A DNA stretch of 64,000 nt from Gonocerus acuteangulatus (lineage: Eukaryota; Arthropoda; Insecta; Hemiptera; Coreidae): positions 91,381,696-91,445,695 of the forward strand of contig OX328124.1 of NCBI GenBank assembly GCA_946811695.1, written 5' to 3'. Made by a program: the position numbers and the translations under genes. Below, piece after piece: positions 56,030 to 64,000 of this stretch. Numbering within the stretch: position 1 is the stretch's first letter; each line of letters opens with the position of its first letter. Below the pieces are notes generated by a model. It had not been told where the DNA came from. It saw nothing but the letters and a program-made list of their open reading frames with translations, and ran no database searches.

Positions 56030-57515
56030 GGTCTCAAGAAATTAGGAAGGTTACATTCCTTTGGACCTTATTACTCAGAAGGGGGACTGTTTTAGACGTA
56101 AATAAATACTATAATCTTACAAATATTAATCAACAAAGAACCAAACTTAGGACCTCATTTCCCAGAAGAATCGAAATTATGCTAGCTGAACTTAATCTAA
56201 GCTCCAAAAACTTTGAGGTTGCTGGCAGAGAAGGAAGATCTTCAGGTAAATGAAAAAACGTCTAGTTCCTTCACAACAGTTTATTTCCACGCTGAGCGCT
56301 TTCGGTAGCTCTTGCTACCATCCTCAGAACTATAATGAGTTCAGCTTCACTGCTGAGGGCTGACTCAGCCCTCAGCAGTGAAGCTGAACTCATTATAGTT
56401 CTGAGGATGGTAGCAAGAGCTACCGAAAGCGCTCAGCGTGGAAATAAACTGTTGTGAAGGAACTAGACGTTTTTTCATTTACCTGTTAATCTAAGCTCAC
56501 ATGATCTCAGCTAAAGAACCTTGGAAATTACCTTTACCTAAAATTAATTTATCACTAACTAAATACATTATGATAACCACCCCTCCAGTAATATTTCAAA
56601 AATAATTCATAAGATTAAAGAATCTACTTCCACCTTCTACCTGCATCTTCACTGATGGATCCAAGGACATTTCAGGAGTTGGAGCAGCCTTTCTTTCTGA
56701 ATCCAGGACACACATGTTCAAACTCTCACCAATATGTACTTCCTTTACAGCAGAACTATGTACCGTTAAATTTGACTTGAATTTGAATGAATTTTAAAAT
56801 TATTTAAAAACAATTTAAATTTGCAAGGCTCACTTACCGTCACCTGGGGTGGTACAATTTATCCGGATAGACCAACGGATAGCCAGGTTCAAGGAGGTAT
56901 GAAACCCAGGTGATTCAAATAATAAAGAACACAATAAGATAACTCAGAGTTGGTAACTATATTTAGAATCATATAATGGATAGTACATCCATTATATTTG
57001 TATGGATCCCTGGGCATTGTGGAATTGATGAAAATGAAGAAATAGATAAAGCTGCAAAAAAATGAATTAATGACGGTATTATTTATAAACTAATTCCATT
57101 ATTAGACATCCATGCGTACATAAAGTCAGTAATGTGGAATTCCTGGCCAAATATTTGGTATTTGCAAAATAGTAACAAATTAAGAGAAATTAAAAGAGAA
57201 GTTAGACCGTGGAAAACGTCCTTCATGGAAAACAGAAGAGAAGAGGTGGTGCTCTCTTGACTGCGCATACAGGGCATACACGAATGAGTCACAGACACTT
57301 GATGTGTAGAGAGGAACAGGCCTTATGTAAGAGTTGAGGAGTCCCTCAAACCGTTTAGCACATTCTAACTGAATGCCAAAAATTTAAAAAGGAAAGAGAT
57401 CAAGTCCAACTGCCTGTACGTTTGGACGAAATACTAGGCAACGACGCAACAGATATAAATAAATTAATGAAATTCTTGAAATCCAGCAAATTAATTTACA
57501 AAATATAGAGTTTTC
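56030..57515 (+). mobile_element. Decayed I-type LINE 3' end (RNase H and Cys-His tail), interrupted
   Basis: Frames in order: NINQQRTKLRTSFPRRIEIM...LNLSS, [hammerhead palindrome], EPWKLPLPKINLSLTKY, the RNase H start CIFTDGSKDISGVGAAFLSE with TAEL, a gap at about 56766-56980 of unrelated sequence, the RNase H end VWIPGHCGIDENEEIDKAAK, RTGHTRMSHRHLMCRE, and HILTECQKFKKERDQ to a stop near 57507. The TDGS/WIPGH.GI.GNE..D..A pattern is LINE RNase H. Several stops and shifts make it dead. Confidence 0.8.
56205..56485. mobile_element. 281-bp insertion with perfect 243-bp palindrome and two hammerhead motifs
   Basis: Bases 56243-56485 read the same on both strands (arms of 121 around 56364). Each arm holds CTGAGGA, stem II GGTAGC/GCTACC, GAAA, then a short CGC/GCG stem, in hammerhead order: plus strand about 56396-56442, minus about 56332-56286. 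TTAATCTAAGCTC flanks it at 56192-56204 and 56486-56498, a 13-bp target-site duplication. The first 38 bases of the insert are unique. I read it as a Penelope-related or similar retro-insertion. Confidence 0.75.
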
Positions 57516-57639
57516 ATTTCTGTGAGGTATCCCATTATTAAATAAAATAAACTAAATGAGGATCTAATTTTTTTTTAGGAAATTAAATAAATATAAAAAT
57601 TGTGAAAAAATGAATAATTTACTACTGAGATAGAAACAA

Positions 57640-57775
57640 ATCTTTGCTCCTTGTGAAAGCGTTTCCTGAATACATGCGCCTGTGGCAAGGTCATCGTCCA
57701 GATCTACATTCGAGGCATTAATGACCCAAGGGGTTGACATTCCCTCAAAGAAGAGAAAAAAAAAAATCAAATACT
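57640..57775 (+). repeat. SINE with the common tail
   Basis: GAGGCATTAATGACCCAAGG then GGTTGACATTCCCTC and an A-rich end at 57700-57770 match the SINE tail of this window; the upstream part (GCCTGTGGCAAGGTCATCGT) would be the body. Confidence 0.55.
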
Positions 57776-57884
57776 ATAGTGCAATGTTTTGGTGTATTAT
57801 TTATATCATTCCAATGGCAAATTTTAGAATTTTGAAAATAAATTTTGTCCACCTAGTTTGTACAATCTAAACACTGACCGACGT

Positions 57885-59060
57885 CAAAAGCGCGTTTCTT
57901 GCCTATGAGGGAGGGAGGATATGCGCTAAAAACCGTCAGAAACGGCTAGAAGCAAATTTAGATTATCTTCAAAACTGTTCTGATTGTCTCCAACAGCGCG
58001 AAAAAAAGATATATTCCATTCATTCATAATATTTGCTACTCCGGAAATTCCCTTTCGCCAAGGCAGTTAACGTATTTTAGTGTTTACGAACTCATTATTG
58101 CTAGAAAAAATGTTTTGTAATAATTTATTTTCTCCCAAAATAGCTTAAAAATGTCCAGTTTGTGCCATTTTTTTTTCACACAGTACTTCTCTAATGATTG
58201 CCCTTTTTTGAACTCTCCCTTATCATAACTATATGATTTTCTTTTCATTTTTTAAAATGAAATATATGGCAGGGATTGTTAATTGATGAGCAACAGCATA
58301 CTTTGATTTAGTAATGTAGAATAATCCCAATATAACAATAAAAAATCCGACTCACTGGAACTGCGTCATCTTGGAGGTATTTCCTTGCGTTCTTATCCTT
58401 AATATCATGCAATGGGAGCCTTACATTGATAAACTAATCGTACACCTACACCAGTGACAACTCTATGAATACCTAGCGAGATTTTCAGCTAACTCTCAGA
58501 GAAACTTAGTCACTCCACTTCTCCGACTTTCGCTCGTTTTTAAATCAAACTCTTTTGCAAATATCACATGATGCACAATTGTTTTTCATTTCAAGTACTT
58601 ATCTTGTTTTCCTGCTAAAAGAAATTAAGAAAAAAGGCCCTTAAAAATTAGGAAGGCGGACACAAAATACCGTTGAAAGGGAAGAAATACAACTGAGATC
58701 ATCCAATTAAAAGTTGCTTGGGATGCATTTGTGTAAGAATTTAGTAGGCGTTCGAACAGTAATTTTCTATTCACTACGATTACCCTACAGTTTCTAGATA
58801 TTTCAGAAAATATAAGAATATCTTTTACAAACTTTTACTATATTTTTAATAAGAAATTTGGATTAGTATTTCTTAGTGTTTGAGTTTTGCTTCAATGGTT
58901 TGCAGTCATTTCCAAGGGGTTTCTGAAGTCAAATGGGTGACCTAGGTCTCTTTTACATGATGATGAATGACATTTAGTCACTTTATCATTGATTTTGAGA
59001 TCTGTGTTAAACATTCGACGGGTAGCTTTTTCTTTATTAGAAATTAGATAAGCACTCAAG
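57885..59060. other. Intergenic with Helentron remnants
   Basis: 57890-57932 is a decayed 3' end (hairpin with GAGGGAGGGAGGATATGCGC, then CTAA). TCCGACTCACTGGAACTGCG at 58350 is a decayed 5' end. No gene. Confidence 0.5.
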
Positions 59061-59512
59061 TAATTGTTGTGATTCGGCTAGGAAAGCATCAATACAATTT
59101 TTGTAAAAATCTGTATTAAGGACGTTTCGGCTACACTTTGGTAGCCTTCGTGAGCTTAAAGCGAAAACGCGAATGCAGAATTTATAAACATAATAATTAC
59201 ATAAATAAAGAAATATGGTAGATCCTCAATTACAAATCTTATAAGAACATTTTTTGTTAACACAAATAAGTATTCACTTTCCTGTTTATAATGTTCTGTT
59301 ACTTATTTGTGTTAACAAAAAATGTTTGCACAAGTGATTTGTATTTGTAAGTCTACCATGTTTTTTATTGGTTTAATTATTGTGGTTATTAATTCTGCAT
59401 TTGTGTCTTGTCTTATAGCTGACGACGGTTACCAAAGAATAGCCGAAACGTCCTAAATACTCATACTTATAAAAATCGTATTGATGGTCTCCTAGGCGAA
59501 TCTCAACAATTT
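59061..59512. repeat. Diverged inverted repeat with two head-to-head hammerhead motifs
   Basis: Arms 59061-59268 and 59293-59512 are inverted copies at moderate identity. Motif 1, minus 59160-59115: TTAAG/CTTAA stem I, CTCACGA core (one base off), GGCTAC/GTAGCC, GAAAC, GTC. Motif 2, plus 59412-59458: CTGACGA core intact, GGTTA/TAGCC, GAAAC, GTC, with a weaker stem I. No coding sequence between them. Confidence 0.7.
59412..59458 (+). ncRNA. Hammerhead-ribozyme-like motif with intact core
   Basis: CTGACGA, GAAAC and the GTC cleavage triplet are all present. Stem II has a G-U pair and a nine-base loop; stem I has one mismatch. Minimal stem III as in Penelope-like elements. Confidence 0.65.
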
Positions 59513-59849
59513 CCAGACTGCTTATGACCTCCATAGCTAAACTATCTACACTTCATTATGAATTTTTGTATCAAAATCGTGAATTTAGCGCTTTAAAAAA
59601 TGTTTAATATGCCGATAAAACGAAAATATTTATTAACGGATTCAAATGACACAAACATAATATGCCACATGACATGAATGAATTGTTCAATTAGAGCTGC
59701 CAGTATATAAACACAATATTTTCTTACAGAATAATAAACTATATTATGTCAATTGAAGATATGTATTTAGTAAATAACTAGTTGCTTAGAGGCACATTAA
59801 AGACATTCTAAACCTATTGTTGTGGCAATGAGGGAATCCAAGTGTTGTT

Positions 59850-59981
59850 GTTTATTTCGGCGCACCAACACCTAGGCCATTAGGCTCGGAATTTTCTCCA
59901 AGGGACCTTCAATGAGAAAATCCCTGCTGAAGGCTTTCGCATGTCATGCCAAGGCGTTAGCCACTAGACCACGGGGAGACC
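59850..59981 (-). repeat. tRNA-derived SINE
   Basis: Minus strand: GGTCTCCCCGTGGTCTAGTG then GCTAACGCC (A-box side), a degenerate B box, ATTTTCTCATTGAAGGTCCC with GGAGAAAATTCC as a hairpin, then the tail GCCTAATGGCCTAGGTGTTG and GTGCGCCGAAATAAAC. Same family as the copy at 52531. Confidence 0.7.
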
Positions 59982-60310
59982 ACTCAAAAGGTTGAACACA
60001 ATGCTGGTTCATTTGAGCTTACATGTGCTATCTGAAGGTGTGAAACCACTGTAGGAGAAAACCACTCATAAATAGAAAACCAAATAAAAATAATTGAAAA
60101 AAAAACCTAAATATGGTACAGATTGTTGATAAATGATAAACCGAGGAATAAAAACATTCAATATTTCTGTTTTTAATATGCTTAAAATAATGTTGTTTGT
60201 CATCGCAAAAGGAGGATGTTTTCGTCCAAAACCTTTTGTTTCCCTGTAGATAACAACTAAAATTGGACGGTGGCTCGTGCTTTTGAATTGGAAAACATTA
60301 TTATTGCTAC

Positions 60311-60317
60311 TATAAAT
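60311..60317 (+). promoter_or_regulatory. TATA box of gene H
   Basis: TATAAAT, 79 bases before the ATG of gene H. Confidence 0.6.
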
Positions 60318-60389
60318 GGGCGAATGTCCAATGTAGTGGTACTACTTGCCTTTTTGAAGAACAACCATTTGGACAAACATCTACACGAG

Positions 60390-63300
60390 ATGGCGGCTTT
60401 GAAAACGTTGATATTTGTTGCGGCTTTAGCTACCATATCCAATGCTCAAACTACCACCACGACTGGATTCTTCGGCAATTTGGCCAGGTAGACTTTATTT
60501 TATATTTATTTTTTAAACAGCAGCCACGCCAAATAATGGTGACATTTTGCACAAAACCAATACGAATTCAATGGCAGACAATGGAACTTTAACTGAAATT
60601 AAACAAATAGAATTAGAATTACAATCCAAAATAAGAGTTTGCCTTGTAGAAGAAGTGATAATAATAGAATTCGGTAGTGGACATTTTAAATTTCAGGATT
60701 TTTTAAAAATTTATTAGCCAATTAATTCTCATCGCGAATATTCAACGGAATTTAAATCAGTAAACAGCTGTAGAAAGTGCTTAAAATTACGCGTAATTCA
60801 AGTTCTATTTAATTAACAAAATCGAAAACCTAAAGTCTGAAAATTCGCGGAGATGTTCAAATTGTTGTAAGCCTAAAAATTGTTAAAAACTTTAAAAATT
60901 CCTGAAGCTTTCCAAATTGGTCAACTTCAATCTTCAAAATGTTTTTGAAAACTTGAGAGCCTTATTTTTTCAAATATGTAAAGCATTTCTTTTGGGTTTG
61001 GCAGCAATTGTATAATCATTATGAAAAATCTATCAAATCAATTTTAACGAAATTTGGTGGGGTATTTTATTATTTAATCAATTTTTCCTCTAAAATATTA
61101 TCCTAAATCTATTTTAAGCTTCTGAAAAAAATGATATAACAAATGTCCATGTTTTACGCTTTTCTTCATACTTATTGCTATTTTGTAAAACCGCGAAGCT
61201 ACTTAAACGTTTCTCAGTAATAGACCATTTTAGAAAGCCTTACGCCTGTGAAGGTCTTCAGCATGTATACTTTTGGTGCTTGAGCGAAATAGGTATAAAA
61301 AAAAAAAATAAAAAAAATAAAAAAAAAAAATAAAAAAAAAAATTTAGGTTTCTTTTTATGTTCAAAATAAATAAAAAAAAAGTTATTTGTGTTGTTTTGA
61401 AGACATGTCCGCATAAACCATCTTGCCTCTCAACATGCACCTCAAAACAGACGCCTCCTGTTCTAAATCGACGTAACAGACAATGAAACAAATTGCTTGC
61501 TATATTAAACATAGCCTTTGACCTTTCATTAATTTTGACCGACGGTAGCCATTATTTAGACTAGATATGCATATTTTAAAAAAAATCAACAAAAATACTC
61601 TTTCACTTTATAAATAACTATTATATTTTTTTTAATTTTGAATTTATATTATTATATTCAAAAAACAATTTATTCTCTCAACCTTCATATAGGATTACTA
61701 TTAGATATTAATTCCTCAATATTTATTAATTTTTTTGAGAATTCTAAATTTTTAATGGCTGCCGTTTGCTTATAAACCTGTAGATATGTACGTAACTGCG
61801 ATTAAGAATGACAAGATTGTTTTTGTTTTCTTTTTTTGATAATTTCTTTGCAAAAATTAATATTTCTATATAAATAATAATAAAACATATTTTAAAGAAA
61901 GTATTCCACAAATATTACACAAGTAGCACCACAAACTTCAACTGTATTCAAAATCAAAATAGTGAACTCGCTTGCACAGCACAGCCAAATGAAAGTGTAG
62001 AATTTAAATACTAATATCTAAAAAAATTGAATTAGATGAACAAGCAAAACTGCGTCATATTAGTCGAACAAAGAATTTTACGGATTAGAAGCTGTCATTC
62101 AGCTATTATGCAATGAAATAGATTTTTTGTTCTCAAATTAGAATGAATTTAAAACGAAACTTTTGAAAAATTAATCACTGTTTTCTCCGGTGGCGAACGT
62201 CCTTTCAAAATTTGCATATTGAAATTTATAACGTTTCTTCAATGTGAACGGATGATCTATAGGTAAACAACCTTTTCTAGCTATGATAGGAGCGATTCCT
62301 TTTCTGCTTTTCAAAGAAAAGCCACCGCCTCCAGTGAAAATAGAAATTAAGATCCTTGGTTGAATTTTTAAGTGAGCGAAATATGTGAAATTCACGCTGA
62401 CTAGACGGTTGAATTAGCATTTCAAATTTCTAGACACATCAGTTACATATGAATGAAGAAACTTGATCCAATATTTTTACATTATTTATTCCAAATTACG
62501 TAAATAATTGCTTGCGTATTACCTGTACCTGAAAAAAACGGAGGACGGTGAAGTTTACGGTAAAAGAATGGCCTTCCTCACACAGAAAATCACGACGCGA
62601 AGAAGTCATATTAGCCAGACTACGTATCGGCCACAGTCGTGTGACTCACGAGTACCTAATGTCTAACAGGGACAAACCGACGTGCCGAACGTGTAACTCA
62701 CACTTACAATCAAGCATATACTGACTGACTGCCATGTAAGACAGAACCTTGATGTACCTATTGACCTGACAGAACTCCTCGGAGATGACAGCCACCACAT
62801 TGATACAATACTCAAACATTTACAACAACATCAAAGTAAATACCAAGTCAAAATATCTGGTTAAAATATTTTAAAATTATTATATAAGAGCATCAACTGT
62901 TTTAGGAATACGCTCGACTAAACCTACTTTACATCGCCCTCTACTGAAAAGACCGAAAAAATGCACTTCGCCATAGATGCGGTGCGATAAATAAATAAAT
63001 AAAAATACCTGTACCTGTACAATGGAATAATCGTCACGATTTTTCATGTTTATGATTTCAAACTACAAGACGGAGATGAATAAAACTATATTTTTAGTAG
63101 AAAATGATTTTGTATTTTGGACAACTTTTCGAATTGGACGTAGTAACTTCAATAAAAGATTGATTTGCCAGCTTCCGATTGGATCAGTTCTTTCTCATCT
63201 CGAGTCATCTCAGCTTGAAAATTAAGCAGAAACAGTGGCAAAAATCCCAAAATATTTTTATTAAAAAGTATAGTTATATTAATCTATTATGTTCATCTCC

Positions 63301-63443
63301 AAGGAAACCCGCCTCTACTGATCTTGATTTTAAATCCTTAAAGAAATTATAATTTGATATATAATTTTAATATATTTAAAAATAAAAACTATGCATCATC
63401 CTGCAAAGACTTCCTACAACATGTTATTTAATATTTTCTCTTT

Positions 63444-63488
<45 letters not shown>

Positions 63489-63962
63489 TAAACTGATCAC
63501 AGGCTTCCTTTTGACCCAATGCGCAATATGGTGAACGCTGGTGCCAACATGAAGCTAGGAGCAGTGAACTTCACGTTGGGTGCAGCCAATCAAATGACAT
63601 CAGGTGTGGTAGATGCGAAGAAGGCTGTGGCAACCACAGTGAATGGTTTGGCTTCCAACTCGGCTAATTTTGCTGCTCAGACTGCCACAAATTTTGCAAG
63701 TAATGCGCACCTATATTACACTTGATATTATACAATAACTCTTGAAATAAATAGCAAGAACTGCTGACATTTCTGCATTATGGAAAATAATGCATGAATC
63801 AACATTTTTTTAGGTTTTTTAATATATTATTCTTGTAGCATAGACTCATTCAAAAGCTTGGGATCCGTTTTAAGCGAATACACTGAGGATGCATCAAAAG
63901 GATCCAACGCACCCGAGCGTAGAGCGGGTGATTCTTTCTCCGGAACAAGCCAAGCGAGTTAA
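60390..63962 (+). CDS. Gene H: secreted Ala/Asn-rich helical protein, 3 exons, 137 aa
   Basis: Exons 60390-60487, 63503-63699 and 63844-63962. Signal peptide MAALKTLIFVAALATISNAQ, then TTTTTGFFGNLA. The donor AG|GTAGAC joins G after TGATCACAG (Arg, phase 2). Exon 2, 197 bases as in gene G, encodes MVNAGANMKLGAVNFTLGAA and more Ala/Val/Asn/Thr helix. The donor GCAA|GTAATG is moderate. The third acceptor is CATAG, five bases after a TTGTAG that would give a stop; A|AC restores Asn (phase 1). The end is SFKSLGSVLSEYTEDASKGS then a basic/Ser tail ending SQAS. Total 414 bases is an exact frame. The match to G in exon plan, exon 2 length and composition supports a shared ancestor. Function unknown. 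Confidence 0.8.
60488..62530. other. Intron 1 of gene H, first part
   Basis: AT-rich, with A-rich low-complexity DNA at 61290-61345. Phrases at 62040-62070 (AAACTGCGTCATATTAG) look like a Helentron 5' end. The open frames here lack support. Confidence 0.4.
62540..63000 (+). pseudogene. I-type LINE 3' end
   Basis: Frame: RREEVILARLRIGHSRVTHE, YLMSNRDKPTCRTCNSHL; after a shift, HILTDCHVRQNLDVPIDLTE and LLGDDSHHIDTILKHLQQHQ. The C-x2-C...H-x4-C pattern and the GHSRVTH box are typical of I-type LINE tails. The 3' UTR ends GGTGCGATAAATAAATAAAT. Only the 3' end remains, in intron 1 of gene H. Confidence 0.75.
63445..63486. repeat. (AT)n microsatellite
   Basis: AT run ending 17 bases before exon 2 of gene H, so it replaces the usual pyrimidine tract. 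Confidence 0.9.
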
Positions 63963-64000
63963 AGTTTCTAACTTTCTAATAATAATAATAATTTAAAAAT

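Noticed and set aside
1..64000. CRISPR arrays, operons, Shine-Dalgarno sites or bacterial genes
   Set aside because: Nothing of the kind is present; all gene signals are eukaryotic.

Overview
AT-rich eukaryotic (nuclear) DNA. Consensus spliceosomal introns, TATA-box promoters and poly(A) signals are present. So are jockey-clade, I-type and Penelope-like retroelements, a Helitron/Helentron-type repeat family, tRNA- and 5S-derived SINEs, and long (AT)n runs. Together these suggest an arthropod, probably an insect; the species cannot be told from the sequence. Most bases are transposable elements.

Host genes. I could assemble seven genes by joining exons on splice signals and reading phase: A (2538-6855, -), I (9743-13058, +), C (17552-22819, +), D (26042-27271, -, terminal exon not found), D' (40193-47323, +), G (50020-54936, -) and H (60390-63962, +). 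Every one starts with a signal-peptide exon whose 3' junction is phase 2. Six of the seven have a phase-1 second junction, giving three coding exons. Products run from 73 to 316 residues, and none matches a family I can name. D and D' are clear paralogues: matching signal peptides, a TATA box 59 bases before the ATG in both, and a shared R-S-K-R cleavage site followed by unrelated acidic sequences. G and H, divergently oriented, both have a 197-base second exon coding Ala/Asn/Val-rich helical sequence, and G adds a mucin-like Ser/Thr/Pro tail. I read this as a tandem family of fast-evolving secreted proteins with a conserved exon plan; its role (secretory gland, effector, egg or cuticle) is unknown.

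Mobile DNA, left to right: a 143-bp satellite (368-1400); a Penelope-like (PLE) GIY-YIG fragment between inverted repeats with a hammerhead-like motif (3775-4554); SINEs (7.7-9.3 kb); a decayed jockey-type LINE in an intron of C (18423-20401); a 5S-derived SINE (22246-22399); a gag-only LTR retrotransposon (28094-31085); a 3.7-kb Helentron-like element (31497-35219), apparently inside the 3' UTR of a jockey-clade LINE with an intact 890-residue ORF2 (35220-38940); three more Helentron copies, two of them a large inverted repeat around a hammerhead motif (42022-46257); an ORF1-only LINE (48060-48973); a second 5S-derived SINE and a Harbinger-type MITE in intron 1 of G; and a decayed RNase H-bearing LINE split by a 281-bp hammerhead palindrome with a 13-bp target duplication (56030-57515).

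The two strongest themes are the secreted-protein cluster and the abundance of hammerhead-ribozyme-like motifs, often in head-to-head inverted pairs. A third is a common 3' tail shared by SINEs with tRNA and with 5S rRNA heads, implying one partner LINE.
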